A stretch of DNA of 64,000 bases from an uncultured Aquimarina sp. (GTDB lineage: Bacteria; Bacteroidota; Bacteroidia; Flavobacteriales; Flavobacteriaceae), in contig CANMWA010000003.1 of NCBI GenBank assembly GCA_947501475.1, positions 62,001-126,000 on the forward strand, written 5' to 3'. The notes under the pieces are model-generated. The model did not search any database. It was given only the letters and a program-made list of their open reading frames with translations, and had not been told where the DNA came from. A program made the translations under genes and the position numbers. This document shows positions 46,044 through 56,400 of the stretch, piece by piece (the first letter of the stretch is position 1; the number at the start of each line of letters is the position of its first letter).

Positions 46044-46600
46044 ACAGTACGTAATCAAATCGTATCAATATTTTAAAAACCGCTAGTAAGCGGTTTTTTT
46101 TATGTCCATACTCTATGTAACACCCTTGTTTATATATTATAAACATCTTGGTTAGACTCACAAAGTACTTCGAACCGCTTCAGTAAAGGTTACTAACCCA
46201 AAAGAAACCATATCTAGGCTATAAACTAACCCGAAGAATCGCTATAGTTTGGGTTCGACCCCTTACTTAATGACTTATTTGCCCTTGCTATACTGCTTCA
46301 AAGTGTGACATAAGTACTTCGAAGTAGTTTTACAATGCTGCTAACCACTTCTTTAAGGCCTACTACCCCATCACTTATAGGGTAAGCCCCTTTAAAAAAG
46401 GGCAAAATAGCCACCACATCAGCTTTCTAACTACTTTATCAAAGAGTAACAACCATTAGGATAATCCCTCGAAGTACTTAGGTATGCCATCACAGTACTT
46501 AACCCTATCATAAAATCTACACAAAATAGGGTAACAACTCCTCTTCACACAACATCAAGAAGTATTCAATTATTAAAACACATAAATCAAAACAAAATTC
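46044..46600. other. 557-base region without genes, with a repeated AGTACTTCGAA motif
   Basis: The first bases hold the terminator of the previous gene (46075-46101, AAACCGCT/AGCGGTTT and T-run). The remainder is less AT-rich than its surroundings and repeats AGTACTTCGAA at 46164 and 46313, its complement near 46469, and AGTACTT at 46494; a GCCCCTTT/AAAGGGC hairpin lies near 46386. No ORF is supported. A non-coding RNA or decayed DNA is possible. Confidence 0.45.
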
Positions 46601-48268
46601 ATGAAAACAAATTTTAGAAAAGCATCAATAAAGATGCTTACAATGGCTTGATTACTAGGGGTCTTGGTAACCACTTCTAGTTGTGAAAAGGATAATGTAG
46701 AGGCTACTACTTTTTCAGAAAAACCACAAACCTATCACAATTTTGATATCAAAAACAAAACATTAGTTTTTGAAAATAGTGAGTCTTTAACAACATTAAT
46801 ACAATCATTCAAAAATGATGAAGATCAATTCGATAATCATCTAAGTGCACTCTCTACTATGGATCAAGACGAGTTTACAGTGCTTACTCCAAACTATGAT
46901 ATCGAAAATGAGGTTGCAATCGAATCTTATACTAAAAGGAAAGAAGAAGAATATAAAAAACTAGCCTCAAAATATGGCTATGCTAAATACAGTAAATCAA
47001 GCGAAGAAATAGATGATGAGGATAGCTTTATTGCAGACCCGCATTTTGCAGCATTATTAAATCAAGATCATGAGCTAATCGTTGCAGAAACTCTTTATAA
47101 ATACACACCTTTTGGGGTATTTTCTGGTCATAAAGAAGATCGTGAGAAAATAAACAAAGTGATCTCAGAATTCAGACCTGATTTTAATGCATACAACGAA
47201 GCTGTTTTTACCGATCTTGGTAATGGAGTAAGCTATTTTCCTCAAGATTATACAGGAGAACATAGTATAAAAGAGAGTTATCAATATGCCGCTACAGATT
47301 CAAAACTTTATGACAGAGAGCCAATTGATATTGATGATGGTGGCGGAAGCGGAGGAGGTTCTGGAGGTTCTGGAGGTTCTGGAGGTTCTGGAGGTTCTAC
47401 TACTTCATCTAGAGCTCCAAATATAAATAACTTTCCAAAATGTAATAATCTTAGACAGAGCCTTCTAAATAAAATTGTAGGACCAAGTATCGATTGTACA
47501 CAATACTGGGAAAAAAGAAAGAGAATCAAAACCAAGGTTTGGAATCAAAATTATGGTTTGTATTCTTCTATCGGGATTTCGGTAAGAAGTCAATCTCGTA
47601 GAGCAAGAGTATGGTGGGCAAAAAAAACCGATGAACTGATCTTAGGATATAACACCGTTACTTTTGATTACCCTTGGGATAACCCACAAATTGTTACGAA
47701 TAACCCTGGCCTTTTCCCACAGCCATATAATTTCACCTATCAATATAAAGGTCAAATAGTAAATCAAAATGGTGGTTTTCAAAACCCTGGAGGGAAACTA
47801 TGGGAAACAACTGCTTTTCCAATTACTACAGTTAATGATGACTGGTTAAGAGTTCAAGTATACGTACCTGTACTTAATGACAATATTGGTACTACGATAA
47901 GCACTAGTGATCTTAATGGATATGCCGAAAGTGCATTAAAATCGGCTATCAAAGATTTCTTTAAAAAACTACAAAAGCCTAATAACGATACTCCTACAGT
48001 TATCGAAATGATGACGCCTAAAAAAGCACGTTTCATCCATCATAACTGGAAAAAAAGAGTGACCAACAAAGCCAAGATCATAGAAAACTTTGATTGGAAT
48101 ACTGCTCAAATTGGAGTAAAAATTACTCCAGGAGGTGGTGGAGGGTTACCAACACCAGACCTTAAAGCAACTGCAAAATCCTACAATTATATCAAAGCCG
48201 ATGTATATGGTATTGGTCGTAAAGGCAGTACCTGGAAAGGAAGTAGAATCGAATACGAAGAAAAATAA
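46601..48268 (+). pseudogene. Lipoprotein gene with in-frame TGA in the signal peptide
   Basis: From ATG at 46601 the frame reads MKTNFRKASIKMLTMA, then TGA (46649-46651), then LLGVLVTTSSC and a further 531 codons without interruption. The two parts together form a normal lipoprotein signal, so the gene is broken by one nonsense codon. A TTG at 46664 could restart but would lose the signal. The body has a (Gly-Gly-Ser)n linker (about 47349-47400) and a C-terminal domain I do not recognise. Partner of the next lipoprotein gene by position; a hairpin terminator follows. Confidence 0.7.
47354..47398 (+). repeat. Five exact 9-bp repeats (GGAGGTTCT)
   Basis: Five perfect in-frame copies encoding Gly-Gly-Ser, a flexible linker prone to length change by slippage without frameshift. 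Confidence 0.85.
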
Positions 48269-48274
48269 AATAAT

Positions 48275-48301
48275 ATTCCGGGAGCGTGAAGCTCCCGGAA
48301 T
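48275..48301 (+). terminator. Hairpin between the two lipoprotein genes
   Basis: ATTCCGGGAGC pairs with GCTCCCGGAAT across 5 bases; no T-run, so partial termination or mRNA stability is possible. Confidence 0.6.
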
Positions 48302-48339
48302 ACTCTAACACTTACAAATTCAATTAGTAAAACAAAAAA

Positions 48340-49944
48340 ATGAAAAATCATTTAAAAAAACTGTTACTATTCACTGTTTTTATAGTAGCTATGTACTCTT
48401 GTAAAAAAGATAGTATACATGAACAAGTCAATACAGGATCAGAACAATCTATCGAATCTATTGACCAAGATGTACAACCAATTCAACTTGGCAAAAAATT
48501 AGAAGATCCGTATACCGTAGAGAACATGAAAAAGGCGTATGAGAGTCTAAAAAAATCATCCCATAAACTTGCATCTGCGTATACGCCAAATATCAAAACA
48601 ACACATATTTATATAAGATTTGCTCCTCAAGACGAACAAGAAGCAGAGTACTTAGAGCGTATAAAAGGATTAGAATTATACGATTACCCTTTTGATTATG
48701 AAATCAAAACAACTGGTGATTATTATCATGATCCAAGTATTTCTATAGATAAACCTACTTACAAATACACCACGGTCCCTGTAGATTATAAATTTCCTGA
48801 GGATGTAACTTATGAGATTTTATCAGAATTATACCTCCCAAAGGTTGATATAAATGCTAATAAAAATGATCAAAAAGTTAGTAATTTTCTAGAAGCACTA
48901 GAAGATGAATCGTATATCATTACCAATAACGAAACTCGAAATCAAAGTATTGAAAAGAAAAAGAAGAAATATAATCCATCTGGGTATATACGAATATTTA
49001 ACGATCATAATGGCCGATTAGAAGGCGTTCCTGCAGTAAGAGCAAGAGTTCGAAGATGGCACGAGATCAGAACAACATATACCAATAATGATGGTTACTT
49101 TTATATTAGTGAGCGATTTAAGAGAGATGTTAACTATGGTGTAAAGTACGGAAACGGAAATGCATCAATAAAACCAGTAGCAGTAGGTATTAGTCCAGCA
49201 TTCGTAGATGGCCCTAAAACTCGTAACCAATGGATATACAATTCTTATAAAGGCTCTAGAAGTTACCTTTGGGGGGTTATTATGAGAGGCGTATATGATT
49301 ATCATACAGATTATGCGCAACGATGGAATATAGGAAGACCAGCACCTGGCCTAAAAATAAAAGCTTGTAAAAAAGATTGCGGGTCTACAACAATGATGCA
49401 TACCAATACTAATATATTACTTTTTGCATCAGAACTCTTCTCTGATGTGAGGATAGGTCACAAAGATGAAAGCTACAAAAGAATCTATAGCACTACAATC
49501 CATGAGTTAGGACATACTGCACATTGGCAATTGGTAGGAAATCAAACTATCGTTAATAACAATAATGCTATCTGGGCGCATAAAATGGTTAGAGAAGCTT
49601 GGGCATCGGGAATCAACGACCAAGTAAACAGAATCAAATTTGGCACTCCATATTATAGTGGTTGTAAAGAACTTCAAAAAATGAAAGACGATGGATATCC
49701 AAGAGTATTGATTAGAGATTTGATTGATAATGTTAATGAATTTAACCCTTCAAGCACTACTTGTAATGTTAATGACCCCACAGCTCTAAGTGGATATACG
49801 CTTAATGAAATATTTTATGCTCTTAAAGGTGCGCAAGGTGGCAAATCTAATAAGGCATTAGATCGCTGGAGAGATAACCTTATAGCAAAACGACCATGGC
49901 TTAAAGATCTTACAACGGCTTACTTTGAGCAGTATAAAAAATAA
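48340..49944 (+). CDS. Lipoprotein with HExxH metallopeptidase motif
   Basis: 534 residues. Lipoprotein signal MKNHLKKLLLFTVFIVAMYSC. A carboxypeptidase-regulatory-like segment is suggested around 210-260 (AVRARVRRWHEIRTTYTNNDGYFYISE, abbreviated in meaning: variable loop then strand). The zinc-binding signature HELGH (H388, E389, H392) sits in TTIHELGHTAHWQ. It is probably a surface metallopeptidase of an unnamed gluzincin-like group. Downstream of the broken lipoprotein gene, with a separate terminator after it. Confidence 0.7.
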   Translation: MKNHLKKLLLFTVFIVAMYSCKKDSIHEQVNTGSEQSIESIDQDVQPIQLGKKLEDPYTVENMKKAYESLKKSSHKLASAYTPNIKTTHIYIRFAPQDEQEAEYLERIKGLELYDYPFDYEIKTTGDYYHDPSISIDKPTYKYTTVPVDYKFPEDVTYEILSELYLPKVDINANKNDQKVSNFLEALEDESYIITNNETRNQSIEKKKKKYNPSGYIRIFNDHNGRLEGVPAVRARVRRWHEIRTTYTNNDGYFYISERFKRDVNYGVKYGNGNASIKPVAVGISPAFVDGPKTRNQWIYNSYKGSRSYLWGVIMRGVYDYHTDYAQRWNIGRPAPGLKIKACKKDCGSTTMMHTNTNILLFASELFSDVRIGHKDESYKRIYSTTIHELGHTAHWQLVGNQTIVNNNNAIWAHKMVREAWASGINDQVNRIKFGTPYYSGCKELQKMKDDGYPRVLIRDLIDNVNEFNPSSTTCNVNDPTALSGYTLNEIFYALKGAQGGKSNKALDRWRDNLIAKRPWLKDLTTAYFEQYKK

Positions 49945-50000
49945 ATTAAAAGATCTACCCAGGATCATACGGATTTGCAGTCCGAACTTATCATAAACAC

Positions 50001-50039
50001 AAAAACCAGCTACAGGTACAAACTTGTAGCTGGTTTTTT
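50001..50039 (+). terminator. Terminator after the metallopeptidase gene
   Basis: AAAAACCAGCTACA / TGTAGCTGGTTTTT plus T-run. The same stem type recurs at 57910 and 59865. Confidence 0.85.
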
Positions 50040-50040
50040 A

Positions 50041-50130
50041 TGTGTTTTAGAAAACAAGGGTAACATTTTCTACCCTTTAGACATAAAGCTTTAACAATCA
50101 CTAATAAACACATAAATCGGTCTTACAATG
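50041..50130 (+). repeat. Duplicated 90-bp upstream block, copy 1
   Basis: From TGTGTTTTAGAAAACAAGGG to the ATG of the RHS gene; about 86 of 90 bases identical to 59907-59996. Includes the GGGTAACATTTTCTA phrase also seen in shorter form near 57961 and 42646. Confidence 0.85.
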
Positions 50131-53100
50131 AAACAGCGTTTTTTTTATCGTTCATGGTACACAATCATAAAAGTGACCATACTCTTACTATGTTGTACAA
50201 CAACAAGTATTGCACAAGAAATACCAGAGTTATCTCCGCAATCACCAACAGTTGGATCATTAGGTACTTTTGGAGAAATCCCAGTAAGCTTAAGTACAGG
50301 AATACCCAATGTATCTATACCTGTCTATACATTTGAGCAAGGGGACATTACTGTACCTATATCTATAGATTATCATGCTTCAGGAATACGAATAAAAGAT
50401 CGTTCTGGATTAGTAGGTGCCAAATGGGCGCTAAATGCAGGTGGGCAAATTGCAGTAAATGATATTAGTCTTAATGCAAGTTTTAATAAAACCATTGATA
50501 TTTTTGATTTTCAGAGGTATGATGATGAGCAAAAGTTTGACTTTTTCAAAAATAATAAACAAAATCACTTTGCGCCAGAGTCTTATTCATATAATTTTTT
50601 GGGAAAAAGTGGCGATGTATATATCGATGCAAACAATACTACTTTATATGTTCCTAAACAAAATAAAATTGTAATTAAAAACCTCGAATCATCCAATCGC
50701 AAAATTGGTAAAGTAATTACAGACGAGTTTGGTATTACCTATTATTTTAATACCAAAGAATCTTTAACTTCTGCACGTAGAACAGAAAAAGATCTTAATT
50801 ATAATGCACCGAGAATTTATAATACTGCTTTTTTCTTGGATAAAATTGTTAGCCCAAATGGCGATGAGGTAAATTTTGAATATGAAAACAACAATTATAT
50901 CATAACAGATGATTTGGTAAATGAGTACGAATACAGAACAATTGGATATTGTGTAGGCCAAATAGAAGGTCAGCTTACAAATCTACCTGTTCAATTATAC
51001 AACCTAAGAAATTATAAATCTAAAAGAATTAAAAGAATTTACGGAACCAATGGTGAGGTAATCTTTAACTATACCGATAACATTGCCAACAATGACGGCA
51101 GTGGGCAATTACAAAATATTATTATAAAAAATAAACATAAACAGATAAAAAAATATAATCTGTTGTATATGTACAATGGTCGTTACAATATCTCAAAAGT
51201 AGATATTTTGGATGGTACGAATCATAAGATTTCAGATTATCAGATTACTTATAAAGAAGGTAAAATCCCTGAGGACTTTAATACTCGAGGTATCGATTTT
51301 TTCGGATATCAAAACGGAGCAGGAAACCAATCTTTGGTTCCTAAAATGCGTTTAAATAATAAAGTATACGGAAAAGCTGATCGATATGCGAATTTTAGGC
51401 ATAGCAGTAAAGGAATTATCAAATCTATTAAATATCCAACAGGAGGTTCTACTCATTTTGAATTTGAGCCTAACATACACGATACTCCGATAGTGGTTTC
51501 TCCGGTAGAACCTTATGAAGATGATGGGTTTTTTTTCTCAAACAATCAATATCCAGCTGGAAGATCAGAAATACCATTTACTGTACCAGAGAATACATAT
51601 TATGACCCCAATAAAACTGGTAGAAATACACCTATTTATATAAGTGGATTTGGCCCAGATTGGATTAATGGATATTATACTCGCTTTTTATCAAGGTTTA
51701 AATTAATACGTGTAGATACAGGAAAAGAATTAAAGGCCTTTTCTGGATCATATTCACGATTTAATTCTAATTATGATGAGTATACTGGTAGTAATCCTGC
51801 AGATAATGGTGGTGCACCTTCTATCGGTGGGTATGGATTTACCTACTACTTTGATCTGCAGCCTGGAGATTACAAAATTATAATGGATAATAATCGCTCT
51901 ACATACACCCTTAACGGCCAAGAATTTCAGGATGTAATCCTATTTAGAGCAAATTGGAAAATCCCCATAGATGGCCCGACAGAATTTGAAATTGGAGGAC
52001 ATAGGATAAAACAGCTTATTAACAAAGACAAAGATGGAAGCATTCTTACCTCTAAAACATATACTTATGATAAAGGGAAAATATTTTACAAACCTTCCTT
52101 TTACTCTCAAAAAAGTACTTTTTATTGTGGTGCTACTGGTGGTGCACAATGTCAATTTTATAAAATATCTTCTTCACCTGTAAACTCAATAGGGCTTAAC
52201 TCATCTGGATTTATGGCTTATGAAAAAGTCACCGAATCTTGGGAAGGGAATGGATCTATAGAACATACTTTTGATGTATCTACAGCATATGGATTACCCC
52301 ATGTGTCTGACAAGTATGCTCCTTTCAAATCTAAAACATATAAAGCAAACAGGATATTACAGCAGAAATATTTCTCAGAAAATAATACATTATTAAAACA
52401 AGAGCAATATAGATATCTTCCTAACTATCCAGGAGCTGGTGATTATCTACATGCAATGTTACTTGGTGAAGCAAAGCTATTCGGAGAATTCGAAAACTAC
52501 TTTTTTTATGGTGCTTCTCAAATTTGTGAGAGCAATCAATTTCCTTATGATTATTCTTATTCATTTTATGTAATCAGTACAGATTATGTAGAACCAATAT
52601 CAAAAACCACAACTCTATATAATGATCGAGGTCAATTAATAACTACCGAAGAATATACGTATGATGATAAATTTCATATGCTTCAAGAAACAAAAACTAC
52701 TGATAGTAAAAATAACGAGGTTAGAAATGTAACTTATTTCCCAGATGATATAGTAATGTTACCAGGGCTAACCAGTACCGAAATTAGCTCATTAAACACA
52801 CTCAATGCACAACATCGTATCGCAGAACCTATTCAAGTCGATACCTATAAAAAAGCAGAAAACGCTGCTGAGCAACGAATAAGTTCAACACGTACTTTGT
52901 ATAAAAATTGGCCTAATAATATCACCGAAATTGGAGATGTAAAAACTTCTAAAGGCCAAGACGTGTACATAGATAAAATTAGCTACCATAAATATGATGA
53001 TCAAGGTAATCCTCTAGAGTTATCCAAAGCAAACGGAGCGCATACCATATACGTATGGGGATATCATGATCAATATCCGATTGCCAAAATTGAAAACGCT

Positions 53101-53421
53101 CAATATGATCAAATAACTCAAGAGCAACATATTGCTATCAATAACGCAAAAACACGATCTAATCAAGATACAGATCATTGCCGTACCAGCAATTGTAGTG
53201 AAGAAATGCTACGGGAATCACTAGATAGCCTTAGAAAAGCATTTACAACATCTATGGTTACTACCTACACCTATGATCATGCTATTGGAGTAACAAGTAC
53301 TACAGACTCTAGAGGGTATACTTTTTATCATGAATATGATGATTTTAACCGATTAAAAAGTGTTAGAGACGCTAATGGTGATATCATATCAATAAACGAA
53401 TATAACAACAGTAACCAATAA
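50128..53421 (+). CDS. RHS-type protein, N-terminal half (SpvB/TcdB-like)
   Basis: 1097 residues. Sec signal (about 1-30, ending TSIAQ), then the PTVGSLGTFGEIPVSLSTG-IPNVSIPVY entry block and ALNAGGQI, typical of secreted Bacteroidota RHS relatives with SpvB-like N-termini. YD-repeat phrases appear near the end (YTYDHAIGVTSTTDSRGYTF, YEYDDFNRLKSVRD-like). It stops 5 bases before the next gene, which holds the RHS core, so the toxin is split into two co-transcribed genes. The start is fixed by the duplicated upstream block shared with 59994. Confidence 0.82.
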   Translation: MKQRFFYRSWYTIIKVTILLLCCTTTSIAQEIPELSPQSPTVGSLGTFGEIPVSLSTGIPNVSIPVYTFEQGDITVPISIDYHASGIRIKDRSGLVGAKWALNAGGQIAVNDISLNASFNKTIDIFDFQRYDDEQKFDFFKNNKQNHFAPESYSYNFLGKSGDVYIDANNTTLYVPKQNKIVIKNLESSNRKIGKVITDEFGITYYFNTKESLTSARRTEKDLNYNAPRIYNTAFFLDKIVSPNGDEVNFEYENNNYIITDDLVNEYEYRTIGYCVGQIEGQLTNLPVQLYNLRNYKSKRIKRIYGTNGEVIFNYTDNIANNDGSGQLQNIIIKNKHKQIKKYNLLYMYNGRYNISKVDILDGTNHKISDYQITYKEGKIPEDFNTRGIDFFGYQNGAGNQSLVPKMRLNNKVYGKADRYANFRHSSKGIIKSIKYPTGGSTHFEFEPNIHDTPIVVSPVEPYEDDGFFFSNNQYPAGRSEIPFTVPENTYYDPNKTGRNTPIYISGFGPDWINGYYTRFLSRFKLIRVDTGKELKAFSGSYSRFNSNYDEYTGSNPADNGGAPSIGGYGFTYYFDLQPGDYKIIMDNNRSTYTLNGQEFQDVILFRANWKIPIDGPTEFEIGGHRIKQLINKDKDGSILTSKTYTYDKGKIFYKPSFYSQKSTFYCGATGGAQCQFYKISSSPVNSIGLNSSGFMAYEKVTESWEGNGSIEHTFDVSTAYGLPHVSDKYAPFKSKTYKANRILQQKYFSENNTLLKQEQYRYLPNYPGAGDYLHAMLLGEAKLFGEFENYFFYGASQICESNQFPYDYSYSFYVISTDYVEPISKTTTLYNDRGQLITTEEYTYDDKFHMLQETKTTDSKNNEVRNVTYFPDDIVMLPGLTSTEISSLNTLNAQHRIAEPIQVDTYKKAENAAEQRISSTRTLYKNWPNNITEIGDVKTSKGQDVYIDKISYHKYDDQGNPLELSKANGAHTIYVWGYHDQYPIAKIENAQYDQITQEQHIAINNAKTRSNQDTDHCRTSNCSEEMLRESLDSLRKAFTTSMVTTYTYDHAIGVTSTTDSRGYTFYHEYDDFNRLKSVRDANGDIISINEYNNSNQ

Positions 53422-53426
53422 CCCTA

Positions 53427-56400
53427 ATGATCATGAAAAAGATTCTATTATTTGTATTAGTTTTTCCATTACTAGTTATTGGGCAAACAGAAACAGAAAA
53501 TTATATAAAAACAACAACCTTTCAGGTTGCTACTGATAACGGGAATGTTAATCAAAACAATAAAATTGAAGAAGTACATTATTATGACGGATTAGGAAGA
53601 CCTCTACAACATATTATGGTTAAAGGAGGTGGAAATCATGAAGACATAATAGCACCTATACGATATGATCAGTTTGACAGACAAAGTAAAGAGTATCTAC
53701 CGCATAGTATGCCAACCCAAAATGGAGCTATATACCCTAATGCTATTAACGAAAATGCCAATTTTTATGTTACTGATAAGTATGAGCAAACTGCAAATCC
53801 ATATAACGAATCAGTATTTGAAGCATCTCCTCTTAATAGAGTATTAGAGCAAGCCGCCCCAGGAAATGATTGGAAATATGATCCCAATCAAGTTTCTTAC
53901 AATACTATTACTGAAAACCGAATAGTTTATGATAATCTTACTATTCCTCTTTCATTAAGCGACATATGTACAACCAGTTCTGGAGGAGGAAGTGGGTTTT
54001 TTAAAATTGAAAACAATCAACTTACCTTCAAATTTGATGGCGGGTGGTCATCTTCTAGCGATATAAAAATAGGACAGATAAAACAAATCAATTCTTCACC
54101 AGAAATGCTACCCTATATAGAGCTTGGTACTATAGTTGAAATAAGAAAAGGGTTAAAAAAATTAACCGTTAATGCAAGAATCAGCAATAATTACCTAGAA
54201 TTTTATATTGTTGAAAAAAAAGGAAATATAAAAGCTGAAGAATTACGTGTAAATCAAAGATTTACTTTACCTGTAATTCAAGAAGGTTTTCAATATACCA
54301 GAAGAGAGTCTAACAATCATACAGTCAAATATGATTATTTATTCAATAGTAAAAATGAAGTGTTTCTTTACGAAGTTCAGTTCAATAATGATGATCTAGA
54401 AAACCCATCTCTTGTTAAAACAGGTTATTATAATGAGAATCAATTATCCAAAAAAATTATATACGATGAAAACTGGACCTCTAGCCAACAGTATGATAAA
54501 GATTACACTACCGAAGAGTTTACTGACAAAAGCGGTAAATTAATTTTAAAACGTAACTATAATAATAATGAACCTCATGATATCTACTATGTATACGATA
54601 ATTTTGAGAACCTCAGCTATGTAATTCCTCCAAAAGTAACTACGGTAGATGGAGTATCAGATAGTGAGCTTGCCGAATTGTGTTATCAATACAGATATGA
54701 TAATCGCAATAGAATCATTGAGAAAAAAATACCAGGAAAAAATTGGGAATACACAGTATATGATAGATTAGATCGTGTTGTATTAACACAAAATGCATTA
54801 CAAAAACAAAACTCAAATCAATGGTCTTTTACCAAATATGATGCTTTTGATAGGGTGGTATACACCGGTCATACAAATGACTCTAGGAACAGAAAAGAGA
54901 TACAAATATCTTATAATCAAAGCTCAGCGCTCCTTAATGAAATACGTCTTGCGAGTCCAAAAATTTTAGGTAGCTCAGGTAATCAATATCCTGTTTATTA
55001 TACCAATAATGCACATCCTACCAATATTAATAGCGTATTAACAATCAATTATTACGACAACTATAATTTTAATACCATTGGTTCTCCGCCAAACTCAGTA
55101 TATGATCAGCCAATTACTACAAACACAAAGAGCCTATTAACTGGCAGTAAAGTTCGTATTTTGGGAACCAATGATTGGATTACCACAACTAATTATTATG
55201 ACAACAAAGGCCGCCTAATTTATGAACATACTAGAAATGATTATTCACGCACAAACAGTTGGGTAAGTCATAAATTAGATTTTACTGGCAAAGCAGTCGA
55301 AACCAAAAAATCTCATAGACTATATACCTCAGATCTTATTAATACTATCGACAAATTCGGTTATGATCATATGGGTCGTTTATTAACGCATAAGCAAACC
55401 ATCAATAATCAACCTGAAGAGTTAATAGTGAGTAATAACTATGATGAACTAGGAGTCTTAGTTAGAAAAAATGTTGGTGGAAAATCTAGCAATCATCTTA
55501 GACTACAAACCGTTGAATATAAATACAATATAAGAGGGTGGTTAAAACAAGTTAATAACCCTGATGCCTTAGGTGATAACCTCTTTGCTTTTAACCTTAA
55601 TTATAATAACCCATTAGCTGGAGTTACCTCTTTATATAATGGTAATATCTCTACAGTATTCTGGAAAACCGCTAATGATAATATCAATAGAAAGCGGAGA
55701 TATATTTATGAATATGATGCGCTAAATCGCATTACCAAAGCACTTCATGGTACTGGTAACTATAACCTTAACAATATGAAGTATGATAAAAATGGTAATA
55801 TCTTAAGGTTGGCTCGTAATGGATGGCAAAATAGCAGCAAGTATTCTGCTATGGATAATCTATTCTATACATATAAAGAAGGAAATCAACTCACAAAGGT
55901 AGTTGATAGAGGAAATCCTGGTTATGGTTTTATAGATGGACCAAACCCAGATGATGATTATATCTACGATGTAAATGGAAACCTGATAAAAGATAGAAAT
56001 AAACGTATAACTGATATCCAGTATAACTACCTCAATTTGCCAACAAAGGTAATTTTTGATGAACCAAATAAATTCATCGAATATATTTATGATGCTACAG
56101 GAGTAAAAGTACGCAAGCGTGCAAATGGTATATCTACGACATATGACAAGGGTTATGTATATAAAGGCAGCCTGTTTCAATTTTTAGAAACACCAGAAGG
56201 ATATGTAGAATCTAATACTATTGGGGGGTTTGATTATGTATACCAATACAAAGATCATTTAGATAATATACGTTTAAGTTATAATGATATTAATAAAGAT
56301 GGTATTGTCACCAAAGAAGAAATTCGCAAAGAAAACAACTATTATCCATTTGGATTAAAACACAAAGGGTATAATAGTATCGTAAGAGGAAGAGATCATA

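Noticed and set aside
46664..46666. TTG as the true start of the 46601-48268 gene
   Set aside because: The sequence upstream in frame encodes a proper lipoprotein signal from an ATG, interrupted only by TGA; a TTG start would remove export.
49970..49990. GGATTTGCAGTCC-like palindrome as a tRNA-Cys fragment (also near 59837)
   Set aside because: Only an anticodon-arm-sized match with no acceptor or T-arm; more likely part of a terminator or dispersed palindrome.
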